Source of the DNA: Myxococcus eversor
GTDB lineage: Bacteria; Myxococcota; Myxococcia; Myxococcales; Myxococcaceae
Direction: 5' to 3'
DNA: 64,000 nucleotides
Assembly: GCF_010894455.1 (NCBI RefSeq)
Contig: NZ_JAAIXY010000002.1
Location: 186,001 to 250,000, forward strand
The position numbers and the translations under genes were made by a program. Numbering within the stretch: position 1 is the first letter of the stretch; every line of letters starts with the position of its first letter. Of this stretch, positions 45,399-54,162 are shown piece by piece. Below the pieces are notes generated by a model. That model was given only the letters and a program-made list of their open reading frames with translations. It was not told the DNA's origin and searched no databases.

Positions 45399-46330
45399 CC
45401 GATGCCCCAGGCGAACGGGTCCGTCGGGTCCACCAGCAACGTCGCCTCCGCGTTGACGGACGCGGTGCCGGTGATGGTGGGAAGGACGCGGTCACCATCG
45501 CGCACGTAGCGCGCCTCGAAGCGACTGCCGAGGATGCTCTCCTGCACCCACGTCGCGCCCTCCGCGAGCCCTCCCTCGGCGGCGAGGCATGCCACTTTCG
45601 CGCTCGTCCCGGTGCCGCAAGGAGAGCGGTCATACGCCAGCCCGGGGCACAGCACGAAGTTGCGAGCATTCACCCCGGGCGTCGGCGACGGGGCATACAG
45701 CTCCACGTGGTCAATCTCCGCGCCACCCTCTCCCGTGATGCCCTGGTCCACGAGCGCCTGCTTGAGCGCGGACGTGTACGCGAGGAGCGAAGGGACCCGC
45801 GTCAGCTCCAGAGGCAGGTGCGTCGCACGCGCCAGGAAGAACCAATTGCCACCCCAGGCGATATCCCCTCGGACCTCGCCATGTCCCGGCACCGACACGG
45901 CCACGTCGTGCGCCCACCGGTAGCTCGGCACGTTGGCGATGCTGACGCGACCATCCGGATGCAGCGTGGCCTTCACCACGCCCACGGGAGTCTCCAGCGC
46001 GTGGACGCCGGGACCGATGCGGCCCAGGTACTCCAGCGTCTTCACCACGCCGATGGTTCCGTGGCCACACATCCCGAGGTAGCCGACGTTGTTGAAGAAG
46101 ATGATGCCGGCGACGCTCGACGCATGGACGGGTGGACACAAGAGCGCCCCCACCATGACGTCGGAGCCACGGGGCTCGCAGACAATGGCCTTGCGAAAGG
46201 CGTCGAACTGCTCGCGGAAGCGCTCGCGCTGACTCGCCAGGTCGCCCGTCCCCAGCTCGGGTCCTCCGTCAATCACCACACGCGTGGGCTCACCGCCCGT
46301 ATGACTGTCGATGATTCGAATGCGCCGCAT
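45395..46330 (-). CDS. 4-hydroxyproline 2-epimerase (proline racemase family)
   Basis: A 311-residue member of the proline racemase family. Both catalytic cysteines are present, Cys88 in GMCGHGT and Cys236 in [10 protein letters not shown]. The two-Cys pair marks 4-hydroxyproline epimerases and proline racemases rather than the Thr/Cys 3-hydroxyproline dehydratases. It should convert trans-4-hydroxy-L-proline to cis-4-hydroxy-D-proline (EC 5.1.1.8), the first step of the pathway encoded downstream. First gene of the operon; GAGGGAG lies about 8 bases before the ATG. The 277-bp gap upstream presumably holds the promoter. Confidence 0.92.
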   Translation of the reverse strand: MRRIRIIDSHTGGEPTRVVIDGGPELGTGDLASQRERFREQFDAFRKAIVCEPRGSDVMVGALLCPPVHASSVAGIIFFNNVGYLGMCGHGTIGVVKTLEYLGRIGPGVHALETPVGVVKATLHPDGRVSIANVPSYRWAHDVAVSVPGHGEVRGDIAWGGNWFFLARATHLPLELTRVPSLLAYTSALKQALVDQGITGEGGAEIDHVELYAPSPTPGVNARNFVLCPGLAYDRSPCGTGTSAKVACLAAEGGLAEGATWVQESILGSRFEARYVRDGDRVLPTITGTASVNAEATLLVDPTDPFAWGIG

Positions 46331-46607
46331 GCGGACCGCTCCCTCTACCCGGGCCTCCCATGAGCCACCCTAGGAGTCCCGAGGCGCTGTTTCTTGGGAG
46401 ATTCGACCACACTCGCGTGGCAATCACGCAAATGCCCCCGAGAGCAGGCGCCCTCGGAGCCTCCACCTGGGACAGACCCTCCCCAACGGGAGCCCCTGGT
46501 TCATGAAGGTGACGCGCCCGGCCAGAGCCACAAACCTCCGCGATTCTCCTTGGCGATGGCGGCCACTGGCAGTGAAGTCACGCTCCCTCAATCCCTGGGA
46601 GCGTGCA

Positions 46608-46916
46608 ATGAATCGTCAGACGTGGAGCGGAGCCTTCGTGGTGGCCTTGCTGCTGGCTGGCTGTGGTGGAGGCACGGAGTCCCCGACCTGGGAGGAAGCA
46701 TCGCCCGCCGGGTCCGAAGTCAATCAGTCGCTCTCCGACCCCTGGACCTGCGACCCCGCCGAATGGTGTCACGTCAGCCAGCACACCCTGGACTGTCCTC
46801 CGGGCGCCCCCTACGGGACGGCCCACGCGTGGCCCACTCAGGCGGGCGGCTACTGCACCCAGCGCTTCGCGTGCGGCGCCCATTTCCCCCTCTGCCCCGC
46901 CCCCGTCGACCCCTGA
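46608..46916 (+). CDS. Small Cys-containing lipoprotein (102 aa)
   Basis: A 102-residue lipoprotein. ATG 46608 follows CTGGGAGCG; lipobox LLAGC puts the Cys at residue 19. The mature part has WTCDPAEWCHVSQHTLDCPP, then GYCTQRFACGAHFPLCP, six Cys with three Trp, so three disulfides are plausible. The signal and Cys spacing look like those of many small exported proteins of myxobacteria. Function unknown. The next gene (46972) encodes another small lipoprotein. Confidence 0.68.
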   Translation: MNRQTWSGAFVVALLLAGCGGGTESPTWEEASPAGSEVNQSLSDPWTCDPAEWCHVSQHTLDCPPGAPYGTAHAWPTQAGGYCTQRFACGAHFPLCPAPVDP

Positions 46917-46971
46917 TCCGGATTACTTTCGCCACGCAGTAGCATCAATCCCCTCACTCATGGAGCGCGAC

Positions 46972-47259
46972 ATGAAGCTGCGTCACCACATCGGAGCCTT
47001 GCTGGCCGTCGGAGTCCTCTCGGGTTGTGGCGTCACCACGGAGGAGGAGCAGCCCTCCGACGCCAATCAGGTGAGCGCACTCGACCCCTGCGACGGGACG
47101 ATGCTGTGGGAGTACAACTTCTACAGCGACGCCGCCCATCGCGAGCAGGTGGGCGGAATCATCTGCAAGTGCCGAGGCACCATCGCCACCTGGGGTGACA
47201 CCTCGACGCCGTATGTCGGGTACTACAGCGGCGCCTGCCCGGCGCAGCCCGAGACCTGA
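46972..47259 (+). CDS. Small lipoprotein, DUF6289-like
   Basis: A 95-residue lipoprotein: MKLRHHIGALLAVGVLSGC with lipobox Cys19; GGAGCGCGAC precedes the ATG. The mature segment EYNFYSDAAHREQVGGIICK, then CRG...TWGDTSTPYVGYY...C, matches my memory of the DUF6289 pattern (Y-Y-S-D-A-A-H, V-G, C-x-G, W-G, T-x-Y, C). Function of that family is unknown. It sits 55 bp after the 46608 gene and may be co-transcribed. Confidence 0.68.
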   Translation: MKLRHHIGALLAVGVLSGCGVTTEEEQPSDANQVSALDPCDGTMLWEYNFYSDAAHREQVGGIICKCRGTIATWGDTSTPYVGYYSGACPAQPET

Positions 47260-47346
47260 GCCGAGCCACGGTCCTCCCTCGCTCGATGAACCGGGCGAGG
47301 GCAGGAGGCGCGAACAAAAGACTTCCGAGACTTTCTCGGAGGTCCC

Positions 47347-48471
47347 GTGTTCAGGCAGTCCATGCGAAATCTCTACGTGTGTCTGCTGTCCTGCTGGCTG
47401 TGCGCCTGTGGTCCCTCTTCGGTACCGGAGGAAGTCACCCCGCCGTCCACCGAGACCCTCACCCAGCAGGACTCCCAGCTCGCGGGCTGGGCGGCCGTGC
47501 GCGCGCTGCTCATCCAGCGGTCCGCCTCCGAGGGCGTCCAGGACCTGGGGTTGATGGTGTTCGACAGCAACGACACCCTCGTCTTCCAGCACATGGTCGG
47601 CGCCTTCACGCCCACCCAGCGCGTCGCGGTGGCGTCCGCCTCCAAGATGGTCTCCGGCCTGGTGCTGCTCGAGCTCATCAAGCGCGGGCAGCTCAGCCTG
47701 GACTCGACGACGGGCACGGTGCTCGGCTGGACGGGGCCCAAGGCCAGCATCACCCTGCGCCACCTGCTCTCGTTCACCTCCGGGATGGTGAGGGACCACG
47801 CCTGCACCACCATGCCGACCATCACCCTGGCCACGTGTGTGAACACCCTCTCCACGCTGGCGCCCGTCGCCGCGCCCGGGACGCGCTTCGACTATGGCGG
47901 CACGCACCTGCACGTGGCCGCGCGCATGGCGGAGGTCGTCACGGGCAAGACGTGGAACACCCTCTTCAGTGACATCCTCCGCGCGCCGCTGGGCCAGTCC
48001 ACGGCCGTCACCTACTACTCGCTGCCGCGCCAGAGTCTCGGCACGCAGAACCCGCTCATCGCCGGCGGCCTGCGCGTCACCATGTCCGAGTACGCCGACT
48101 TCCTCTCGCTCGCCTTCCACAAGGGCCAGACGCCGACGCTGACCATCGGCACCCCCGCCCTCTTCGACGCCCAGGCGCGCGAGCCGTACCCCAACGTCGT
48201 CATCGGCAACTCGCCCATGGCGGCGCTCGGCCTGCCCTTCCACTATGGCCTCACCGCGTGGCTGGAGTGCCTGACGCCCGCGACGGGCTGCACGCGCATC
48301 AGCTCCCCGGGCGCCTTCGGCTTCACGCCCTGGTTGGACCGCGACAGCGGCTACTACGCGATTCTCGGCATGGAGCTGAACACCACCGCGGGCGAGGGCG
48401 GCATCGTCGACTTCAGCGTGACGCTCGAAAGGGATTTGGCGCCGCTCATCCAGAACGCCCTGTCTCCCTGA
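47347..48471 (+). CDS. Serine hydrolase (class C beta-lactamase/esterase-like)
   Basis: A 374-residue exported protein, probably a lipoprotein (WLCAC, Cys21). The active-site SxxK tetrad SASK is at 97-100 (VAVASASKMVSGLVL), a Tyr motif lies in FDYGGTH near 183, and SSPGAFG replaces the usual KTG/HxG near the end. This is the serine beta-lactamase/penicillin-binding fold used by esterases, D-aminopeptidases and carboxypeptidases; the real activity is unknown. GTG 47347 is chosen because GGAGG lies 4 bases upstream; ATG 47362 is possible. Confidence 0.85.
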   Translation: MFRQSMRNLYVCLLSCWLCACGPSSVPEEVTPPSTETLTQQDSQLAGWAAVRALLIQRSASEGVQDLGLMVFDSNDTLVFQHMVGAFTPTQRVAVASASKMVSGLVLLELIKRGQLSLDSTTGTVLGWTGPKASITLRHLLSFTSGMVRDHACTTMPTITLATCVNTLSTLAPVAAPGTRFDYGGTHLHVAARMAEVVTGKTWNTLFSDILRAPLGQSTAVTYYSLPRQSLGTQNPLIAGGLRVTMSEYADFLSLAFHKGQTPTLTIGTPALFDAQAREPYPNVVIGNSPMAALGLPFHYGLTAWLECLTPATGCTRISSPGAFGFTPWLDRDSGYYAILGMELNTTAGEGGIVDFSVTLERDLAPLIQNALSP

Positions 48472-48484
48472 CGCACGGCGCGCC

Positions 48485-50611
48485 TCACGCGCCCAGCGAG
48501 CCCGACTGGAGCGCCTTCCGCGCCGAGCCGGACATGGTCTCCGCCAGCGTTTGCACCGAGCGCGCCACCTTCTGCGTCTCCTCCACGACGCGCAGGGTCT
48601 GCTGCATCTGCCCGGACAGGTCCTGGATGGCCACGGCTATCTGGGACGTGCCCGCGTCCTGCTGGGACACGGCCATGGAAATCTGCCGCACGCTGCCGCT
48701 CGTCTCACCGATGATGCCCGCGAGCTTCTGGAGCTGGGAGCCGGAGATTCGCACCGCGTCCAGGCTCACCTTCACCCGCTGCTCGCCCTGCTCGCTCATC
48801 TTCGCGGCCTCGCGCATGCTGGTGTTCACCCCCTCCAGCACCTCACGGATGCGCTGCGTGGCGAGGATGGACTGGTCCGCGAGGCTGCGCACCTCGCGCG
48901 ACACCACCGCGAAGCCCCGGCCATGCTCGCCGCTGCGCGCGGCCTCAATCGCGGCGTTGACGGCCAGCATGTTGGACTGGTCCGCCAGCCCCTTCACCGT
49001 GTCGACGATGCCGGAAATCTCCCGCGTGCGAGCATCCAGCGCGAGGATGCGCCGGGCCATCTCCGACACCTCCGCGCGGATGGCCTCCAGGTTCGTCAGC
49101 GTCCGGTCGATGGCCGCGCCACCGTCACGGCCCGCCTCCTCCGCGACGACGATGGAGCTGGCGAGCAGCCGCGTCTTGTCCGCCGTCACCAGCGAGCCCT
49201 GACGGATTTCCTGCACCGTCTGCTCCAGCTCCTTGAGCGCCGTCGCCTGACGGCTGATGCCCACCGTCTGCTCGTCGCTGGACGTGCGCAACTGCTGCAC
49301 CACCGTCGCCAGCTCTCCAGCGCCGGTGCCCATGCCCTCGGCCAGCTCCCGCACGTCCTTGCGGCGCGCCTCCAGTTGACGCGTGTGGGACGCCAGCGAG
49401 CGCACCACCAGCGTGGAGCGCCGCGCGACGATGCACACCAGCGACACCGTGAGCGCCACGAAGCCCCAGTGAATCTGCGAGCCGTTCTGCTCCATCACCC
49501 CGAGCACGGGCAGCGTGCTGAGCACGCACACGAAGGTGAGCGCGCCCAGGCCCGCGACGAAGATGCGCGCATCGGGGCTGCCCTTCCACGCGGCCCCGAC
49601 CGCGACGATGAGGCAGATGAACAGGCAGGGCAGCGAATAGAAGGTGAAGTACGAGAGGTGCCGGTACACCATCCCCAGGTCCACGAACACCAGCACGCTC
49701 TGAATCGTCGCGGGGACCGCGAGCGCGGCCACGCCCCAGCGGAACCAGCGCAGCTCGCCCTCCAGGATGCTGTCGGAGATGAACCACCCCAGGCCCGGCA
49801 GGAGGACGTACGCGCCCAGCAACGTGAGCTGGCTGCTCAGCAGATTCGCACCCCAGAGGGACATCAACAGCCCGCTGGAGCCCAGCAGCAACACACCCGA
49901 GCCACCGGAGAAGACGGTGAGCGCCACCAGCATCCGCTGCTGTCGCCGTACCAGCGCCGCCACCACGGCGACACCCGCCACCACGAGCAGCAACACACCC
50001 ATGACGAAGGGCGCCAGCCCCTCGCGCATCGCCCCTGCGGCCAGCTCGGACCGGTGCCCCACCCGGGCCTCCTGCCCCACGCCGATGATGGGCCCGTTGC
50101 TCTGGATGCGCAGCAGCACCCGCGAGCCGATGACCGAGGAAGGCAGCGGCACCAGGCTCCACGCCATGGCCTCCACCGACTCGACGCTGGAGGGACGCAG
50201 CGTCCCGTTCACGTAGATGCGGCGCCCGTCCGCGTACACCTCGAACGCGTTGGCCACGGTGGCCAGGAAGAGCGCGGGCTCGCCCCACGTCCCGTGCGGC
50301 ACGGGGATGCTCACCCACAGGAACGTGTTCGACGCGCGTCCCGGCGGCTCATGCGCGGCCTCCATGGGCAGCCAGTCCTCCCGGTCCGCCTCATGCGCCC
50401 ACGTGGGCACGCCATCCCGCCCCATCGGTGAGTCACCCCAGCGATAGCGCCACCCGCTCTCCAGTCTCACGCTTCCCGCGCCCGAGTCCTCCGCCCGCGC
50501 CGACGGAGCGAGCATGAACACGATGAGCAGAAGCCAGGCGAACACCCCCGATGAAACACCTGAGACGAAACAACCCATCGACGCGCGACCCGAACCGCGG
50601 AGCAGACTCAT
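48485..50611 (-). CDS. 7TMR-DISM-type methyl-accepting chemotaxis protein
   Basis: About 708 residues. After a signal peptide (LAPSARA before EDSG) comes a periplasmic jelly-roll sensor-like domain (about residues 20-185; FLWVSIPVPHGTWGEPALFL, then EVYADGRRIYVNGTL), seven hydrophobic helices (about 190-410) and a long helical MCP signalling region with the hairpin tip IEAARSGEHGRGFAVVSREV. This is the 7TM receptor with diverse intracellular modules layout with an MCP output instead of a kinase or cyclase. No HAMP is seen. It should feed a CheA/CheY-type pathway; the ligand is unknown. Start uncertain: ATG 50578 also gives a signal peptide. Confidence 0.85.
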   Translation of the reverse strand: MSLLRGSGRASMGCFVSGVSSGVFAWLLLIVFMLAPSARAEDSGAGSVRLESGWRYRWGDSPMGRDGVPTWAHEADREDWLPMEAAHEPPGRASNTFLWVSIPVPHGTWGEPALFLATVANAFEVYADGRRIYVNGTLRPSSVESVEAMAWSLVPLPSSVIGSRVLLRIQSNGPIIGVGQEARVGHRSELAAGAMREGLAPFVMGVLLLVVAGVAVVAALVRRQQRMLVALTVFSGGSGVLLLGSSGLLMSLWGANLLSSQLTLLGAYVLLPGLGWFISDSILEGELRWFRWGVAALAVPATIQSVLVFVDLGMVYRHLSYFTFYSLPCLFICLIVAVGAAWKGSPDARIFVAGLGALTFVCVLSTLPVLGVMEQNGSQIHWGFVALTVSLVCIVARRSTLVVRSLASHTRQLEARRKDVRELAEGMGTGAGELATVVQQLRTSSDEQTVGISRQATALKELEQTVQEIRQGSLVTADKTRLLASSIVVAEEAGRDGGAAIDRTLTNLEAIRAEVSEMARRILALDARTREISGIVDTVKGLADQSNMLAVNAAIEAARSGEHGRGFAVVSREVRSLADQSILATQRIREVLEGVNTSMREAAKMSEQGEQRVKVSLDAVRISGSQLQKLAGIIGETSGSVRQISMAVSQQDAGTSQIAVAIQDLSGQMQQTLRVVEETQKVARSVQTLAETMSGSARKALQSGSLGA

Positions 50612-50936
50612 GGATGAACACGATGCTCGGGCTTCTGCGACACGAATGTAAACGGGTCTCACCCACCCCGCCTGTCTGCCCACCGCGCATTCCTTTCCCA
50701 TGTCGATGTTTCAAATGGGATGTATCGAATCGCGAGTGCCCGCTTGAGCGCTCGCGCCGTCCTCTCCCCCTCCGGCCCGATTCGCGGACGTCCACCTCTT
50801 TTCCTGGGAACCGGAGATGGTTTCCGCGTGAGGGTCATTTCCCGACCTCTCAAGGATTTCCGACGAATCCGTCGTTAAGGAGGAACGCGGAAGGAAGCGT
50901 CCGTGGGGCGACCCGAACCGGGCCGCGGGGGACACC
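50612..50936. other. 325-bp divergent intergenic region
   Basis: The gap lies between the chemoreceptor and the ECF-like sigma factor. No gene is convincing: frames in it lack start signals and are mainly basic low-complexity peptides. Stretch 50700-50735 is relatively A/T-rich and could be promoter sequence. No inverted repeat stands out. Confidence 0.35.
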
Positions 50937-51494
50937 ATGAGCACGACGGAGCTGGCGGTCTTGTTGGAGGGTGCACGCGAGGGAGACCTGGGCGCGAGGG
51001 ACGCGCTGACGGCGGCGACCTATCGCGAGCTGCGGCGGATGGCCCGCACGGCCCACCCCGAGGTCGCCCCCCACAATCCCCTACAGCCCACCGTGCTGCT
51101 GCAGGATGCCTGGACGCGGCTGTTCGGGACGGACGCGCTCCAACCCGAGGACCGTCGCCACTTCTTCGGCGTCGCCGTCCAGGCGCTGCGGCGGGTGCTG
51201 GTGGACCGGGCCCGCGCCTGGCTCCATCAACGGCGTGACGCGCGGCGGGAGTGGCTGAGCATCCGCCACCTGGACGCGGAGAACCCGGGCCCCGACCTGG
51301 AGGTGCTCCAGTTGGAGGGGGCCCTGTCGGAGCTGGAGACATTCCAGCCCCGGCTCGCCCGGCTGGTGGAGCTGCGCTACTTCGCGGGCCTGAGCCTCCA
51401 CGAGGCAGCGACCGCGCTGGGTGTGTCACAGGCCACGATGAAACGAGACTGGGCCTACGCGCGTGTCTGGTTGACGGAGCGGCTGAGCCACTGA
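50937..51494 (+). CDS. ECF-like RNA polymerase sigma factor
   Basis: A 185-residue sigma factor-like protein. Region 2 (about residues 15-90; RELRRMARTAHPE, LQPTVLLQDAWTRLFG, RRHFFGVAVQALRRVLVDRARAW) and region 4 with a helix-turn-helix near 155-180 (GLSLHEAATALGVSQATMKR) are present. The 'HPLQPTALLHEAYLRL'-like segment marks the ECF-like subfamily of TIGR02999, abundant in myxobacteria and planctomycetes. No anti-sigma factor gene is adjacent, so regulation is not evident. GGGGGACACC lies just before the ATG. Confidence 0.85.
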   Translation: MSTTELAVLLEGAREGDLGARDALTAATYRELRRMARTAHPEVAPHNPLQPTVLLQDAWTRLFGTDALQPEDRRHFFGVAVQALRRVLVDRARAWLHQRRDARREWLSIRHLDAENPGPDLEVLQLEGALSELETFQPRLARLVELRYFAGLSLHEAATALGVSQATMKRDWAYARVWLTERLSH

Positions 51495-51513
51495 AGACGC
51501 GACGCGCGGTGTT

Positions 51514-51720
51514 TCAGTGCGCGTTGGCCATGCTCTCGAAGGGCCAGGGGCGCGGCGTGACAGGCGTCCCCAGCCACAGGTCCGCGACGTGCTGCGCGAG
51601 CGTCCACGGCGCGCCGCCCGCGCGGTTCGTCAGGACGATGACGGTGAGACGCTGATCCGGATACTTCACGATGGCGTTGGTGAAGCCGCACGTCTCGCCG
51701 TGAGGTGACAGGCGCTGGTG
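51514..51720 (-). pseudogene. C-terminal remnant of a serine beta-lactamase-like hydrolase
   Basis: The reverse frame ending at TGA 51514-51516 reads SPHGETCGFTNAIVKYPDQR, then LTVIVLTNRAGGAPWTLAQH, then VADLWLGTPV. This matches the last 60 residues of class C beta-lactamase-like hydrolases (HGxT-x-GF, YP-x-x-x-LTVIVLTN, A-x-x-VADLWL). No start or SxxK part precedes it in this frame; a related segment (SSIIPRMTRPVLGAVLAPRD) appears upstream in another frame at about 51729-51788, suggesting frameshift and truncation. It is next to the ECF-like sigma factor. Confidence 0.6.
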
Positions 51721-51728
51721 TTGCTCTG

Positions 51729-52156
51729 GTCCCTGGGCGCGAGGACGGCTCCGAGCACGGGGCGGGTCATGCGTGGGATGATGGACGAGAACACGCCGCC
51801 GTCACGCACGCGTGTTGCCCGGGCGCGACGCCGCACCGCGCAAACCATCCCACGAGAACCTGGGACTCCCCGGTTGAGGGACCCGGCCGTCATGGCAGAC
51901 GAGCAGACAATCGCTCACTCCATCTGTTGCCCTCCCTGCGGTCGGCGAGGGGGCGAGCCCTCCCCACATGGCATGGACGAAGGTCCAGACCCAACTTCAA
52001 CCGTCAGACGTGCAAGCGGAAACGGCTGCCTCCAGGGAGCAGGAGCCTGTCATGTGGAGCACATCATCCTCGGCCTGGGCCGAGGGACCTCGGAGACGAC
52101 GAATCACGGGGCGGCTGCGGCGCCCCGTGGACAGCAGGACACTGGGAGCCGAGACG
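51729..52156. other. Gene-poor stretch between pseudogene and acyl-CoA dehydrogenase
   Basis: About 430 bp with no supported gene. The first 60 bp probably belong to the decayed hydrolase. The rest shows mixed codon-position composition and no clear start signals, consistent with decaying or non-coding sequence. Confidence 0.35.
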
Positions 52157-52318
52157 ATGACCTTCGCCGTGTTGGAGGCCCTGGGGGAGCGACACCAGTC
52201 GCCACGGGGACCGGGAAAGCGCTGGAAGCGTTCCGCTCTGCGAACGCACCCGGCCCCGGCGCACGAGTCCTGGGACGACGAGGCCGTCGACTTCGAAGAC
52301 GCCATCGCCTCCTGGTAA
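52157..52318 (+). CDS. Possible small protein (53 aa), uncertain
   Basis: A 53-codon frame starts at ATG 52157 with GGGAG about 9 bases upstream. Third codon positions are mostly G/C, and the basic middle (GPGKRWKRS) gives way to an acidic end ([16 protein letters not shown]). The frame is open back to an ATG at 51968, but composition there is poorer. It ends 22 bp before the acyl-CoA dehydrogenase start. No family is recognised, and it may be spurious. Confidence 0.35.
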   Translation: MTFAVLEALGERHQSPRGPGKRWKRSALRTHPAPAHESWDDEAVDFEDAIASW

Positions 52319-52340
52319 CGCTCCTGCTAACAACCGGGGG

Positions 52341-54146
52341 ATGACCGCGCCCCGCCCCAATCCGTTGTTGTCGGACCGCGACGTGGACTTCCAGCTCGAC
52401 GAGGTGGTGCGGGTCGCCGCCCTGTGTGAGCTGCCCGACTTCGCGGAGCACTCCCGAGAGACCTTCGGCCTGCTGCTGGACAGCGCCCGGCGCTTCGCGC
52501 GCGAGGTGCTCTACCCCACCTATCGGACGTTCGACCTGGAGCCGCCCACCTTCGAGAAGGGCCGCGTCCACGTCCATCCGCTGATGCGCGAGCTGTACCC
52601 GCGGCTGGTGGAGTTGGGGATGCTCACCGCCACCCGGCCTCCGGACGTGGGGGGCCAGCAGCTCCCGCTCACGGTCCACGCGCTGGCCAGCGCCTATCTC
52701 ATGGCGGCCAACCTGAGCGCGTATGCCTACCTGGGCCTGACGCACGGCGCCGCGCATCTCCTGGAGGCCTTCGGCACGCCGGAGGTGAAGGCGGCCTTCA
52801 TGGAGCCGCTCTACCGGGGCGAGTGGACGGGCACCATGGCCCTCACCGAGCCGCAGGCGGGCAGCAGCCTCGCGGACGTGCGCACGCGCGCGACGCCGGC
52901 GGCGGACGGGTCGTGGCGCATCCAGGGCTCCAAGATTTTCATCAGCGGTGGGGACCAGGACTTCACCGAGAACATCGTGCACCTCACGCTGGCGCGCACA
53001 GAAGGCGTGGAGAGTGGCACGCGCGGAATCTCCTTGTTCGCGGTGCCGGCGCGGCGGCGCGAGGGTGACGCGCTGGTGGACAACGACGTCCGCGTGGCTG
53101 GCGTCATCCACAAGATTGGCTGGAAGGGCATCCCCAGCCTCGTCCTCAACTATGGCGAGTCGGGTGACTGCCACGGGTGGATGGTGGGACAGCCCGGGCG
53201 CGGGCTGGCGTGCATGTTCCAGATGATGAACGAGGCGCGCATCATGGTGGGCCTCAACGGCGTGGCCACCGCGTCGGTGGCGTACCACGAGGCCGTGGCC
53301 TACGCGCGCGAGCGTCCCCAGGGGCGGCCCGTGGGAGCCAAGGACGCCACGCGCCCGCAGCACCCCATCATCGAGCACGCGGACGTGCGTCGCATGCTGC
53401 TGCGCCAGAAGGCGATTGTCGAAGGCGGCCTCTCGCTGCTGGTGACGGCGGCGTACCAGGCGGACCTCGCGTCGCACGCCACGGACGAGGACACGCGGCG
53501 GCGCGCGGGGCTGCTCGTGGATTTGCTGACGCCGGTGGCGAAGACGTTCCCCGCGGAGCGCGGCTTCGAGGCCAACGCGCTCGCGGTGCAGGTGCACGGC
53601 GGCTATGGCTACTCCAGCGAGTACCTGCCGGAGGCGTGGCTGAGAGACCAGAAGCTCAACAGCATCCATGAGGGCACCACGGGCATCCAGGGGCTCGACC
53701 TGCTGGGGCGCAAGGTGGTGGCCGGTGGTGGCGCGGCGCTGGCGGCCTTCGCGGACGCGGTGGGCAGTACGGTGGAGCGCGCGCGGAGGGCTGGCGTGGA
53801 GCCCGCGTGGGGTGAGGCGCTGGAGCAGACCACGGGCGAGGTGGCGGAGCTCGTCGCGGAGCTGGGAGCTCGCGGCGCGGCGGGCGAGGTGGAGTTGATG
53901 CTGCGCCACAGCGCGGACTTCCTGGACCTGTTCAGCATGCTCGCGGTGGCGTGGCGGTGGCTGGAGCAGGCCGCGGCGGCGAAGGAGGGCCTCGCGCGAG
54001 GCTCGGGCGATGCGGACTTCTACGAGGGCAAGCTGGCCGCCGCGCAGTACTGGTTCGCCGTGGAATTGCCCCGCATCCCCTTGCTGCTTCACCTGTGCCG
54101 CACCGGCGAGGACTCCTACGCGCGGATGAAGCCCGAGTGGTTCTAG
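52341..54146 (+). CDS. Acyl-CoA dehydrogenase (DmdC/long form)
   Basis: A 601-residue flavoprotein. Family marks include [19 protein letters not shown] near residue 168 (substrate/FAD region), GIHGTRG-type surface ([12 protein letters not shown]), [13 protein letters not shown] near 296 and the C-terminal [15 protein letters not shown] and [18 protein letters not shown]. The extra C-terminal domain makes it about 200 residues longer than classical acyl-CoA dehydrogenases, as in the 3-methylmercaptopropionyl-CoA dehydrogenase (DmdC)-like group. It oxidises an acyl-CoA thioester to the enoyl form using FAD and ETF; the chain specificity is unknown. No other beta-oxidation gene is adjacent. Confidence 0.9.
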   Translation: MTAPRPNPLLSDRDVDFQLDEVVRVAALCELPDFAEHSRETFGLLLDSARRFAREVLYPTYRTFDLEPPTFEKGRVHVHPLMRELYPRLVELGMLTATRPPDVGGQQLPLTVHALASAYLMAANLSAYAYLGLTHGAAHLLEAFGTPEVKAAFMEPLYRGEWTGTMALTEPQAGSSLADVRTRATPAADGSWRIQGSKIFISGGDQDFTENIVHLTLARTEGVESGTRGISLFAVPARRREGDALVDNDVRVAGVIHKIGWKGIPSLVLNYGESGDCHGWMVGQPGRGLACMFQMMNEARIMVGLNGVATASVAYHEAVAYARERPQGRPVGAKDATRPQHPIIEHADVRRMLLRQKAIVEGGLSLLVTAAYQADLASHATDEDTRRRAGLLVDLLTPVAKTFPAERGFEANALAVQVHGGYGYSSEYLPEAWLRDQKLNSIHEGTTGIQGLDLLGRKVVAGGGAALAAFADAVGSTVERARRAGVEPAWGEALEQTTGEVAELVAELGARGAAGEVELMLRHSADFLDLFSMLAVAWRWLEQAAAAKEGLARGSGDADFYEGKLAAAQYWFAVELPRIPLLLHLCRTGEDSYARMKPEWF

Positions 54147-54162
54147 AGCCCACCGCTGAGCA

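Noticed and set aside
48551..50431. Forward frame of about 626 codons over the chemoreceptor
   Set aside because: Antisense shadow; the reverse strand encodes an unmistakable MCP domain.
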